This document shows, one piece after another, positions 1 through 27,632 of a stretch of DNA of 64,000 nucleotides. Position 1 is the stretch's first letter. The number at the start of each line of letters is the position of its first letter. Below the pieces are notes generated by a model, which made no database searches, was not told the DNA's origin, and was given only the letters and a program-made list of their open reading frames with translations. The stretch comes from Salarias fasciatus (lineage: Eukaryota > Chordata > Actinopteri > Blenniiformes > Blenniidae): NCBI RefSeq assembly GCF_902148845.1, contig NC_043755.1, positions 11,115,290 through 11,179,289 of the forward strand, in the 5' to 3' direction. A program made the translations under genes and the position numbers.

Positions 1-239
1 AGCTCATCTCCCACTATATATAAGAAATGACGTGATAACTCTGAAAAACGAGTTTGTCCACATTGAATTAAACTCAACACATTTCCTTCTAAATCTTCAT
101 TTGGAGTCAGGAACTCAGAGATAATCACTTGCAGTGAAAGATGAGTCACTCAGTGTCACATCTGTCTCCTTGGGCTGTGAGATAAGAGTCACTTCAAAAG
201 ATTTTCAACTATGCAACAACTTTAAAGAACAAAAAAAAC

Positions 240-420
240 AAATAACATGCCAGCCTCAGGGTAGTCTCGGATTATGTGTTTGAAGGTTCGACTCCTGTCC
301 CGACAGAGTTGCTGAGCAAGGCCCTTGACCCCCCACAGCTTCCCAGACAGTACTGACATATAGCCCACCTCCCTCGTAACCAAAATAACAGAAATAGTTA
401 AATGCTGACAGATAATTGAT
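240..420. repeat. Dispersed-repeat fragment with tRNA-like box
   Basis: A stretch around 284-345 reads like the shared core of fish SINE/LINE tails: a T-loop-like ggttcgactcc followed by a 'gagcaaggcccttgacccc' motif. No complete tRNA cloverleaf or poly-A end is visible, so this is called only as a fragment. The rest of 1-840 shows no gene. Confidence 0.35.
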
Positions 421-837
421 TCTGTTTCAAAAGTCTATAAAACTTATTTTTTTCCCCTCAAGTTTGCACAAAAATCAACCTTTGGAAAGTGAGTAACACA
501 ACTCAAGTTTTACTGATCAGCACAAATATATCTACGTGTTAATTATTTTGCAGACCTTTGCCCGCCCCTGGGGATCAATAACAGTAACTCAGATTTAAAA
601 AGTCCTTCATATTTGATGTGTACCTGTGTTTGGGACTGTCTCACTGCTACCTAACCTAATTTGGTGAAATCAGGATGAATAACTGGAGAAGTGTGCAGTG
701 AATTTGGACTGTGGCAGGTCAGCTGGGACTTCCGCAGCTTTCCTCTAAAACCCAGGTAAAGTTTACCCAGCCGAGCCACTCACTCACTCACAATGACCTT
801 GTTAGGAAGGTAATTTCCTTTTAATAATTTCATACTC

Positions 838-1369
838 TCCCCGCGGGAGCGCGCGGTTTAACGGGCAGCTTTTCACTCCGCAGCGTGCCGCTGGCCGCTC
901 TCCCGGATGACTCCGCAGAGAGAAACTCCGTCACTTCCCAGAATAGAAATCCCGTGTGAGTGCGGAGGAGAACCGGCGGAGTCCGAAGTTTAAAGTGAAG
1001 AGGTCACAGGGACTGATCATTGGTGAAACTCTCCTCCCGAGCCTGCGCCCTCCTCCTCTTCCTCCTCCCTCTCCTCCGTCTCGCGCCTTCAGCACGAGCT
1101 CACCTGTTGACACGGAGCAGCCGCGCGAGCTGCCTGTCGCGTCCCCCCCTCCCCTCCGACAGCGAGGGGTTTGAATGGAGGTAAAACACCCGCCGGAGGA
1201 CGTCAAAGCGGCTGTCAGCTCCACAACAAGCGACCACAAGAGGCGGCGGGACTCCCAGCGCCCCGCAGAGTGCGTGAAGTGACGCTCCGCCGTGTTGTTC
1301 GCGCTTCTTCCACCTTTGCCTTCATGTTTTGAAGTCCACGGCCGTTTTTTTTTTGTTTTTTTTCGCCAG
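838..1369 (+). promoter_or_regulatory. phldb3: CpG-rich promoter and untranslated first exon of phldb3
   Basis: This stretch is far richer in CpG than its surroundings and has no obvious TATA box, which fits a CpG-island promoter. A strong splice donor (gccag|gtaagag) closes a probable untranslated exon at 1369. It is the only convincing promoter-like region upstream of the first coding exon at 10168. An ATG at 1174 directly followed by a weaker donor (ATGGAG|gtaaaa) could be an alternative start but has no supported partner exon. Long opposite-strand frames here are by-products of GC content. Confidence 0.5.
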
Positions 1370-4300
1370 GTAAGAGCCGCTTTCATTCACTCTTTCTCTT
1401 CTTTAGCACCGAGTCAGCAGACCTCCACACTCAGTTTGTGGCTGTGAGACAAAAACAGGCTCGCAGGGGACAAACTGTGCTCTGTGTGTGTCAGGAGCCA
1501 ACTTTCATGCTGAGCTTCTGCTGCTGCTGGATACACAACAACAGATACTTATTTTTAACCTTTGACTCCAAACAAAGAGAGACATTCATTCAACTTTCAC
1601 ATGCCGAATGCATTCATAAACTTTTTTTTATTGGAAACTATAAAGATAAATAAACTGTGACAGTTTTAATTTTTGTATCATACAGGTTCCTACAGACCTG
1701 TATGGTTAAAAACGATTCACGTCTTATCTGTTGTCTTTGCAGTTTTATCTGAGATTTGAGTGTCCCTTAACTTTTCTCTCTCTCTCTCTCAATAACATGG
1801 GTTTACATAAATCCTCACACTTTTGTTTACCATGACCTTGTGTCGTGTTTTATCCCTCCATCAGCACTCTCAGGGTAAACAGAGAGGGTGGGAGTGTCCT
1901 GCTGAGGTGGGATTTAGAGGAAAGATTGGGAGGATTTTCTGTCTGGAGACTTCTGCCTTTGGCCTTTCCAGCTGTGTTTTATGTCTCTGAAACACAGATA
2001 TGTTGTTTTGATCACCGGTGGATAAATGTGTCTGAGCCCTGTGTGTCCCAGTCTGACTCATTAATGGATCACTCTTCTTGCATCATGATTTTCACACACT
2101 CAGGCCAAAGGAATCCCAGTGAGAGCTGCTCGACCTGCATTCATGTTCCAGCCCATAGCACACACTTGCAGGTTGTGTATGGGCAATTAGACCTGGTTTT
2201 GTCTGTATTACAAGTCTCATTTAGGGCTACAGGTGGGTGAATGTCTGCTTTAGAGACAAAGGAAACCAGCATTTGCTCCTTTTAGTTGAAATATCGTATT
2301 TGATTAAGATTAAAGTTGGAATCATGCAGGTATTATTCGTACTGCAGGTGTTTTTCGGCTCTGCTGGAGTGTTATTGTAAACCAGCGTGATTAATGGCAT
2401 CAATTTGGAGCACAGTAATCACTCATAACCTGAGACTTCCAGGATCTTTTGTCGCTGCAGATTTATGAATCATTTTAGTCCAGAAAATGTCAGACATAGG
2501 TGTGTCACGACTGTTAAAATAATCCCTTGGTTTTATTTTAACGCTCTCTACGATGTCTTTGACTTCAAATAATTTGTATTGTCACCATGATAATAATAAT
2601 AACAACTATTATTATTGTTATTGCATTTCTGTCTGCTTTTTGGGGGGGCTTTCTTCTTGATTTCTTCTTGATTCACCCACTAACCGTTTATCTTCTACTA
2701 CAGCGTGGATTGTAATGTGGCTCATTTTGTTCTGTGTTTTCCCACATGTGGTCTGTTGCTTCAGGTGGTTTCCAACATTCTTTCTGGTGTTATTTACATG
2801 GAAGTTTCGGTCTGTTACATTCAGTTAAAACATACCTTGAAGTGAACATATGATTTTGACTCCTTTGTAAAATGTGCAAAGCCTCAAGAATTATTAGTAC
2901 ACAGACAGACAGAGATGTGAGTTCAGAGAAGTATTTAGTTCTGACAGCTGGTGTCAAATATTCCAATAGTAATAGCTGTAATTGCATTCAAATGATAATG
3001 TTGACCATTTTATTGTCGAGAAAACTTGATTTTTCTGAACTACTGATCAGCTGCTTGGAATAAGGTTGCTGCTTGTTTATTTTACATTCTTTAAAGTGAC
3101 ATGTCAAATGTATTATCATGGTACTTGGTCATGGTGTTTCTGTACCACTGCTTGTCTCCAGGCATCAGTATTCTTCAATGTTGTGTTTTCTCCTGTTTTT
3201 AGCCGAGTTCTTGAGAGGAAACTGATATTTAATTCTGTAGGACGTTTGCCAGAGCCGGACATAACCACTGAAATTGCCGAGACATCTTCTGCTTATAAAG
3301 CTCCCATTGTTGTCTCGATAATGTCTCAAACTGATGGCAGCTTGTCATCTAATTTTCCTCAGGAATGTAGAAAAATACACATTGAAACAAGACAGTATGT
3401 CAAGTCCAGAGCTACTGCAGCGAGCACCAGGTTGTTATTTACTGTGCTAAAGTTGATTCACTCAGCTTATTAGTGCGAAGATCGTTTGTTTTTTTGATCA
3501 TTTTTTAATTATGTTTCCAGGTAGGTGTCAGGTAGGATTTGTCACTTTTTCTCGCAGTGTCGGAACAGGGGAGTGACAGCCAGGACAACCTGTTGTCACC
3601 TGCTCCTCCAGCTCAGGAACGTGCAGCGTAATGACAGCTCCTGGGTTCGCGGTCCCGAGCCTGATCCAGCCACAAGCAGCAGCTCCAGAGCTCACTGCAG
3701 GGAAGACCACATACTCCAACCTGTCAAATTACCGCGTGGCCTGTGCCTGATTATCTGTGTCAGTTTAGTGAGATTTGACATGTGAGTTGCGTGTTTGCCA
3801 CTGTAATCAAGTGGAAGCGTTTTGGTACTCTATATAAGTTGTTGACAATTCTCTCGTAAGAACTAATGAAGGTACTTTTATTGGAAAAGTTGACATAGCT
3901 GTGCTTTGGCAGCGTTGCTGTGACGCATTAGCTGAGCTGTCTGTTCTGGAGGAGTCCGTCTAATGACTGATTCATTCACTAAGTTCAGCTGAGGTTACCT
4001 CGGTTCTTTACAGGACAATCCTCTTTCATTCAGAAGTTAGCAGTTCTTGTGAGAAGCAGATTTCATTTTGACAATAAGAAAATAATTGAAGGTCCCTGGA
4101 AAGACTGTGCATATAAGTGATGTGATGATCTCATGTCTTCCAGTCACGAGAAAGTTTTAAAATCTCTCGATTTTTAGTTGATCGGAGCCACAGCCTGCAA
4201 TTGTGGCCAATAAAAAAAATGTCTGACTTGTCCTACTTTGCTTACAAACCCTGTTTTACTCTCATACTTCTACAGATGGGAGATAATATCTTCTTACAGT

Positions 4301-6408
4301 ACATTTAAAAACTGCATTGTCGAAGGTCCTCTGGTCTAAAGTAGAGTGCAGCTCAAGGTCACTGTGAATGTAAAGCCTGAAAACAGTGGCTGCTTTCACA
4401 GCTTACTAACCGTCTGAGAGGATTTGGGATCAGAAGCCTAACATGACATGTCAGTTACATTCAGCTGTACGCTCTGTGGTCTCATTTAACAAGCTCTTTA
4501 AAAGTCAGCCACCGCAACAGGATCTGTTTTTCGTCAGCGGAACTTTTATTCAATTAGAGAATCTGTTACAGAGCTGCATGAGCAGATGTGGAAAACCACA
4601 TATTGGACTGTGAAAGAGAGAAAGTGTTGATAACTTCAATCTACAACAACATCAAAAGCCCTCCCAGGCTTCATCAGGTAAAGTGAGTGAATTATCTCTC
4701 TTTTTCTGTGTCGAACCGCCAAGCGACAAACACAGACTGCCTCCTGTCTGCTGTTTGCATTTGCAGTTCACAGTAACCCAGAGATTAGTTCCCGTTAAAG
4801 CTGGGTCAGCTCGCTTTCCACTCGAAACAGTCTGGTGTCTCACGATTCCCGTCACTCATTAACAGACAGGAAAAGTTTACTGCTGTGGACCTCACATGTT
4901 TGAGCCTTTTCCGTAGCCTTCATTTGGATGTTATGAAATTGCACTTAATAAAACACATGGAACCTTTTATAACATTTAGTTCAACAGATGCGGTGCAGTG
5001 CGATGTCAGTGTTATTCACTACCGTGCGCTGCGTGACTTGACCTGTGAGCCTGGCCTCGTGGATTAATTTGGCATTGTATGGCATGCGGTGCAGTTGCGC
5101 TCACGCGCTCTGCGTGTGACATGTTTTCACTATAGTGCCCCTGCACTGAATGCATAGTGACAGGCTGTAATCGGCGCTCACACCCACGCACGGAGCGGGC
5201 CGTCGTCGCCGCTCCTTTGTTCTGGACGGAGCTGCTGGAATATAGCGGTTGTCCCTGTTGACTTGATGGTTTTGTGTACACATTGCTTACCCCCACTTTT
5301 CCCTCCTCGCTAATGAAAAGGCCCTGACAGAGGCATGGGGAATTGACAGTTTTACAGTATGTTGTTGCTCCTATGTTGTGGGCTGTACCTGTAGCGACAC
5401 CTAAAGCTTGTTTGTGTTTAGCACGCAGTATGGGGGAAAAGCAGGAGACAGAAAAGAAAAATTTGTTGAAACTCACTCCTGTACAGTGATAACTGTTAAA
5501 TGAATATTATTATTTCCATTTGTTGTTGTGCCTGATTGATGCATTTCACTGTAGGAAATCATCCTGAGGGTGTTACACATACTGTAGAGCAAAGGCGTGA
5601 AATAGATGATTAAAAAAAAGTTGTGAAGCTTTGACAGGAATCCAGTGAGAAAATCCCGTGAACACACAAGGGTTAAACTTTTCTATTTCCAGGTATTTCA
5701 CTGGGTGCCCTGAAAAGGGTTTAAGGGGCATTTTACTGTTTGTTTTGAGGAGTTGTTGGTTTAGTGTTGTACATGTCTGCTCTGGTGGGAGCTTTATACA
5801 AACAAAAAGATAAAAACAAAAAAGAAACCTACTGACACCGTTCAGCTATCTTAACCTGACTGCAGGGAACGCCACACGTCCAGGTGTGTTTACATTTCAC
5901 GGAAAGTTTGACTGCATACAGTCTGTGTGATACAATGACAGACGATCCCTCATCTCAAAGATACTGAAGTGTAAAAGAGAGGGGGGGTTTTTTTCATCCC
6001 TGTTTTGAAGAAACTGGAAGTGACATGTTTACCTGATCTCTGGTGTACTTTGATCGTTGTTCTCTTGGATCGTTGAAACCCTTTTTTCACAGAAAAGTTT
6101 CCTAAAACTTCACATGTGCCTAAAAACCCAACCCTGATTAGAAACTCTGACACAGTTTGACTAACAGATTTGTGATCCATTACATCCTGTGTCCTCATTG
6201 AAAATTAGATAAAATCATCTGTGGAAGCAGCTGACCGGCTGAAGCCGGTCACATCTGACTATGGGGGTACAGATGATTTAGACTCTCCTGTTCACCTCAT
6301 ATTCTGTTATTTGGACTGAGGGGGGGAAACAAAACCCACTCGTGAACATGCAAACTCCACTGATAGAGAGGCTGGACTTTGCACTTTTGTATGGATTCTT
6401 GAGATTAA

Positions 6409-7134
6409 AAGGCATATTTGAGGATTCTCCGCCGATTTTGTACAACATGGCCGATTTGCCATTTTTGGAGCACTGCGCATGCGCTGCTCCCTCCGCATGA
6501 GGACTGTGGGGTGTGCACACGTCAGCCGCATGTCAGTTTGTTTACATCCGCGCAGCTCGAGCATCCTCTTTCCACATAGGATTAAAACACATTTGTAATC
6601 ATGTCGGACTCTTCTTCCAATCATACATAAGAATACGATCCGTAAAGTGGTGTCTTACGTGTTTATGCAACAGAAACACATTTGAATGGGATAATAAGCA
6701 CGTTACCTGTCCAGCAGAAACTTCCCCACGTCGTGATCAGTCCTAAATCCCTTTTGTGCTTTGACTGTCCGCCACCTCGTGAAGGAATCTCCCAGTAAAA
6801 CACGTGCTTTGCCCTTCTTTTCTGTGGCCTTTCTTCTATCCTCTGCCACCTCAAACAATGTTCTTTTTTTGTGGCTAGCCATCTTCTTGGGAGGCGTTCG
6901 CGTGAGGAGCAAGCCGCTTCTGAATGAGGCGCTTTGGTCGCTCCCGCTGCATGTCACTTCCTAAACAATGCTCTGCGCATGCGCGGCTCGAAACCAGAGC
7001 ACGCACAGAGGCGGCGGCTCGACATGATATGTCATCACGCAAACGCGTTCCCACATTGATTGGCATTATGACTGCCCAATTACGATTTGGAACCATACGA
7101 TTCTGATTGGTTCTAAGGATCCTCCAGTATACCT
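6409..7134 (-). mobile_element. TTAA-flanked DNA element with short ORF
   Basis: TTAA lies at both edges (6405-6408 and 7135-7138). The ends are imperfect inverted repeats: left aaggcatatttgaggattct, right read inward aggtatactggaggatcct. This is the arrangement of piggyBac-type cut-and-paste elements, but the superfamily is inferred from TTAA alone. On the minus strand a short frame starts at about 6882 (MASHKKRTLFEVAEDRRK) and runs through 'SFTRWRTVKAQKGFRTD' and 'GKFLLDR' to a donor-like gtaacg near 6703. I recognise the RW..K..KxD....FLLD pattern as common in fish repeat-borne ORFs but cannot name its function. CpG and 'gcgcatgcgc' motifs set it apart from the AT-rich intron. Confidence 0.6.
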
Positions 7135-8809
7135 TTAAATCGAACGTTAGGTTTGGATTATACTGATAGTCGTTTATATTAAGTTCTGTCAATTCATTGT
7201 CTGGTTTTCAATCACAAGAGGATAATTTATGTGTAGCTTCCGAACCATGACACACTATGTTTAGATCTAATTTTTACATTTTTATGCATTTTTATCTTCT
7301 TCTTCTTTTTTTTTTCCAGATTAAAAATCAAGACTACCTCACATTGTTTGAACACTTGGTTAAATAGTGAAATAGTTGTGATCAATTGAGATCAGTGCTG
7401 CTGTCCTAATCAGTTTCATTCTTCGGTTTGTTTTATGCAAACAATACATAAAATAGTTGTTCAGTGGTATTAGTCTTATGTATCCAGTATTTTACAGAAT
7501 TCCAGTAAGAAGTACGTCCAGTTTAGGGAATTTTTTGGGCTAGAAATGATGTATTGTGTGTAAACTTGTGAAGTTTAGTGCTTTTCAGCAGATTTTATTC
7601 CATATGAGTGTTATATAATAGTGCTTGCTTCCACATCAGTTAAAAAAATGTGACTCCTTTTGCTGCCTCTGCTTGTGTTACACTCACACATAAACAAAAA
7701 CACATGCACACACATATGCGCACGTGACACTGAACTGTCTTCGTTCCCTCCCGGTTATCTTATTCTCCAGAGGCGCTCCCCTCCCCGCAATCAAGTCCAA
7801 TTATTTTGGGCACAAAAGTGTGTTTTGTTCTTTGATCTGGATCTGAGCCTGAACTTTGTCCCTCTTTTTTCCATCATCTGCTGATTTTTCTCTTCTTTTT
7901 TTTTTTTTTTTCTTTTTTTTCCTAAATGAGTTAGTTGCTTTTTCTTTTTGCCTTCTCCGTTTGTTTTTGACTGGTCATTTCTTTCTGTTTGCCTTTTTGT
8001 TTTTTTGCATTTGCAAAAGCTTCTGTATTGGCGCGAAGACACGGACTTTACTCCTGAATGTGTGTCTTATTCCCTCCCGGCTCCTGATAGGGTATCGGAC
8101 TGGACTTTAGCTGAAGGTCAAACAGTGGCATCGCTGTTTGTTTAGATTTATTTGTGAGTCACTGAACGGCCCCACTCTGCCTTGTTTATCTGAGGGTTTC
8201 AGAGCTTTTCATAAACAGCAGATTGTTCATAGAGAAGAACCGGTGCAGCAGAAGGTACCAGTACTGCAGACAGACGCCTCATGGAGTCTCCCGGTGTGAA
8301 CCTGACCTTTCACTGTGTTGGCGCCAATCTCTGTACATGCCTATGTCTTGGTGGCGTGAGATTAATGCATCATAGAGACAGAGAAAATGTTTAGGCCTCT
8401 TCATGTGAGCTACATGATTGATTTGGCACAAGTTTTATGCTGGATGGCTTTTCTGACTGACCTGTGCAAATATATCATTTTGGTAATGTCACAACATGCC
8501 AAATATACTTAAAGCAAATAAGTGTTTCCATTCACTGTGCAAAAAATTAAATATTAATGGAAATTTTAAATACATTTGTGAGAATATTTGAATTAGTAAA
8601 AACATCTAATTAGTTCCTCCTTCTAGTTTCTGAAGGTCAATGTTTCGTTTAGCTTGTTTAATCATTTCTTTCTCACACAGTTTTAAAAACCATTAAAAAA
8701 GCCTCATAACTTTTCAAATAAAACTTTTTTTATTCCTTTTTTCACTTCAGTACAATGAGTTTATGGTAGACAAGGAAAATGTATAAGTTGAAATGTTTAC
8801 GTCTCGCTG

Positions 8810-9060
8810 TCTGTTGAGCAGCACAGTGGTTTCGTGGTTATATCTCTGTGAATTCATCTTTTTTGTGTGGAGGTTGCAGCTTCTTCCTGTACTTTCAGAT
8901 TCAGTCTGGGTACTCTGCTTTCATCCCGTCTTCATTACACTACATGGGATTGAGGTTCATCCATTGAACGGCTGACGATCCATCCAGGATCCAGATCCTT
9001 CGTGCACCCCAATAAGCCACGATCGACTTCGGGCTGTAAAATAGTAAACAGGACGGATGG
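8810..9060 (+). repeat. Decayed dispersed repeat (LINE-tail type)
   Basis: The text 'gagcagcacagtggtttcg...gtggttat' followed by a 'tgtgtggaggttgcagcttc' motif resembles the fish repeat that usually reads 'ggcacggtggtgcagtggtta ... gtgtggagtttgcatgttc'. Ends and family are not clear. Confidence 0.35.
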
Positions 9061-10176
9061 ATAAAACTCAGTTTCTTAGTTGCATCCTGGAAAGTAACGT
9101 TCCGGTTTATAGATAGATGCAAACGTCTCAACAGTCACGGCTCTCTGAAGATGGATAGAAGTGTCTAGAACATGGATTGCTGGATGTGCTTTATCTTCTG
9201 ACACATGTGAAGCTGTGTTTTGCTGATTCACAGAAGCACGATATTCAGCTCTTCTGTCTTGCTGTCCTGGATCTCTCCCACTTCTGCGTCAGTCTGGATG
9301 TCAGTGTGCCAGTCGTTCACTTATTCACATCTCGGCAGTATATTTATCTCAGTACTTCCACTCGGCCCGCATTCCCTGCAGCCTAATAAGGTCCGGACTG
9401 GAGCGGAGAGGAGGAGGGCGCAGAGGGTGGGCAGCCACGGTGGGAAAAGGTTAGACAATAGGAATCAGAAGTATTTTCCCACAAATCGGTCTCGGTCTGT
9501 GCCTTGTTTCTGGTGGCCTGCAGGTTTTTACATTCGGAGACCAACACGGATGTAGGTGAAAGGGCAGCATGGAAGAAAGAGAACATAATAATAAAGAGTG
9601 AAATGCACCTAAATGTTAGGAGGTGCTTTGATGTTGAAAGTTGAAAAATCTGTTTGGGTAAATCCACATGAATGCCATTGAGAAAAGACAGTTTAACAAT
9701 ACTTCAAAGTCCATTCTGATCTAGTTCCTTTAATATAACGTGTATTTATTGATGTATATCAAAGCAGGCAACAGAATAGGCTGCAGTTTATCGCCCTGAG
9801 AGTCCTTTACTGCGAGAGACACTCTGAGTTTTAACCACAAACCGCTATCCGCATCCTGAAATCCCTCCCCCCTTTCATTCGGTATTGCTTCCTCTTCAAA
9901 GCGGTTCGTTTTCTTTTCTCTCTCACAGGCGTGTTTTCTGGAAGCCAGAGGGGATTTCTGTGTTTTTAAAGTGCTTGTGCTGTATTACTCAACTGTGATA
10001 TCCCCTCAATGAACTGTCACCTGATCCCTCATACGCCTTCATCCGTGCAGGAGATTAGATTACTGCAATATTCTCTGAAGTCAGCGAGCCCCCCCCCCCA
10101 CCAGCACACACACACACCCGTTCACCTTCAGCTGCATGCTCATGTTAACTGCCTCCTCTGTTTTTAGTTGGTAGAA

Positions 10177-25507
<15,331 letters not shown>

Positions 25508-26250
25508 CCTCCGGGACTGTGAAACTCTCGAAGCTGCCTTACTCTGACAGACGGCCGTTCTTCGCTCTCTCGGCTGTCTGAAGAAGCCTTCGGCTCATCG
25601 TGAACCGGACTCGTGGATAAAAAGAGGCGGAGTCACCGTGGTTGTGGTTTCCAGATGTGTTTGGACACGGCGGAGGAGGAGGTTACCCACCGAGTGATGG
25701 CTATCAGCAAACCGTCTGCAGCTCCCCTCAGCAGCCTGCACACTGGATGTTTGTTACTATGAGGTTTACACTCTCTGAGTCAGAGCGCCCCCTGCTGGCC
25801 ACAGGACTGAATCACAAAGCTGAAGCTCACTGCACGACCAAACACTACAACAGCTGCTGGCGTGCACACCAGCACGATTCTGCACAAACTAACACCCAAA
25901 ACCCAGTAAGGATGATAATCATGAAGTTTATCTGGACTTTCAGAGAAAGGAAGAGGCGGAACACTGTGGCTACATACTTTTTTAATTATTGGATTGCTTC
26001 ATATTTTCATGTGTTTTCCATGAATACATCTGCATCTTATGTCAGTGTTTTCACCTCAGGCAGATTGTATATACGATTTTAAAGGTTATTTATTATTTTA
26101 AAAATTTATATGGGGTTTGATTTGCAATACCGGAGAAAGAACACTGTTATGAATGCACTATTAAATGTTTACTCATGAAAAATCCTTGGTTGTCTCTGAT
26201 TACTCACATTTTTTGGGGGGGGACTCATCACATTATGTATTTAAATAAAC
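25508..26250 (+). terminator. phldb3: phldb3 3' UTR with candidate poly(A) signals
   Basis: The stop codon is at 25505-25507. Candidate poly(A) signals follow: ATTAAA at 26160-26165 and AATAAA at 26244-26249. Either gives a 3' UTR of about 0.7 kb. The choice cannot be made from sequence alone. Confidence 0.5.
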
Positions 26251-27610
26251 GGTTTGGGAATCACATTTTTAATTATCAGCTGTTACAATTGTGAACACAG
26301 GGCAGCAGTGTTCCCTCAAGCATCAATGAGCAGCTTTGACTCACCGACAGTTTATGGCAATTATGGAAACAATTGAATCTCATTCTATCACATAACCTCT
26401 CTAAGACTCATCGTGTATCGTTATTTTAATGACCATGCATGTGGAATTGATTGCCGTGAAATGAACTCATGAATACAGAAACGTGGAAGGATGTATCAGT
26501 GACTTCCAACATGAGCCCTGTTACATAATCCTCCCCGATCAGTGGACCTGAAACTCTCACTTTTCATTGTGTTTTCCTGAGTGAATTTGTGATATTAAGT
26601 ATTTTTTTTAATGTAGCTTAAAAGTCATCTTGCTTGTTAAAATGTTCTGAGATTGGAAAGTATCTGCTTGATTTCCCCATGAATATAGCCGAGGAACAGA
26701 GTGTGTGAAGCCCCTGTTGTTGTGCTGTGAGCCCCTCCCAGACTCACTGTACAACGGCTGAGTGTGACATCCACACAGACTCATTCCCTCCGACCCTTCA
26801 ATGCTGGTAAAACTTGTACTTTTCAATTATTTATCGATTCAAAAATGTTAGATGCCTGAATGTCACTTTTTTATTAAAAACACCAGCTCAGGAGGTGTGT
26901 GAATAGCTTTCATTTCTGCTCCATCTACGCTGAAGGTAAGGCTGCATTTCTATCTACAGTGACAGTTTCCACATTACTTGGTACATTTTGGAAAATTAAC
27001 TCAAGGGGTATTTTTGGGAACAAAATTAGAAAAAAAAAGAACTTTACTTTTCCACTTCTCAGTTCCACACTTGCCTGCTTTCACTCCACTTTTTAATCTA
27101 CTGTATTTACTCATGCAGCACAATTCTTCACACAATTTGCTAATTACACAATTTGTTTGTTGAAGTTTAAAAAGTACAAAAAATTTAAGAAAAATGTATT
27201 TGTTTTCATACGTGTTTTTGCTGTTTCACAGTTCAAAGCACTTATTCATTGTGTTTTTTATAGTGTAAGATGCATCTGATCATTCTTTATGGAAATACAG
27301 CTGGAAATAACAGTAAACATGAAGAAATTTGTCCTTAATGTTCTTAGATGCATGCAGTTTTGAAATGTATATTAAGTTGTTCCCCCCTAGTTAAAAATTC
27401 ATTGGAAAGAATCACATTGTGTCATTTTTGGCTATCTTGCTACAATAAATTAAATAATGCTACACATTTAGTGTTTTTATATTTTTTCAGACGGTTTTGC
27501 ACAATTAATTTGCTAACGTGTAAACAGATTAAATATTGTTTATTTATCCTTAGTTCAGCAAAAAAGTAGAAAATGAAATGTTTTGTTCTTGTGCAGTATT
27601 TCTCTCTGCA
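26251..27610. other. Intergenic spacer, possible untranslated exon of the MAG-like gene
   Basis: AT-rich sequence without a convincing coding exon. A donor-like site (gctgaag|gtaagg) at 26935 could close a 5' untranslated exon of the downstream siglec gene, whose start exon opens with an acceptor at 27610. This is suggestive only. Confidence 0.3.
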
Positions 27611-27632
27611 GACTCTGACCTGACTGAAAAGC

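Larger units (their letters stand above)
1370..10167 (+). other. Intron 1 of phldb3
   Basis: This long intron has no convincing exon on either strand. It holds AT-rich unique sequence, poly-T tracts near 7300 and 7895-7920, a TTAA-flanked transposon-like element (6409-7134), a decayed dispersed repeat (about 8810-9060) and CA-rich simple sequence around 7680-7725. Confidence 0.5.

Noticed and set aside
280-345. tRNA gene
   Set aside because: Only a T-loop-like word is present; no anticodon arm or acceptor stem, better explained as a repeat tail.
931-1386. 151-residue minus-strand frame over the CpG-rich promoter
   Set aside because: Arg/Gly/Ser-rich text from GC composition, no domain or splice context, and it overlaps the phldb3 first exon.
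7856-8145. Hydrophobic Phe/Leu-rich frame that looks membrane-like
   Set aside because: Produced by a poly-T tract inside phldb3 intron 1.
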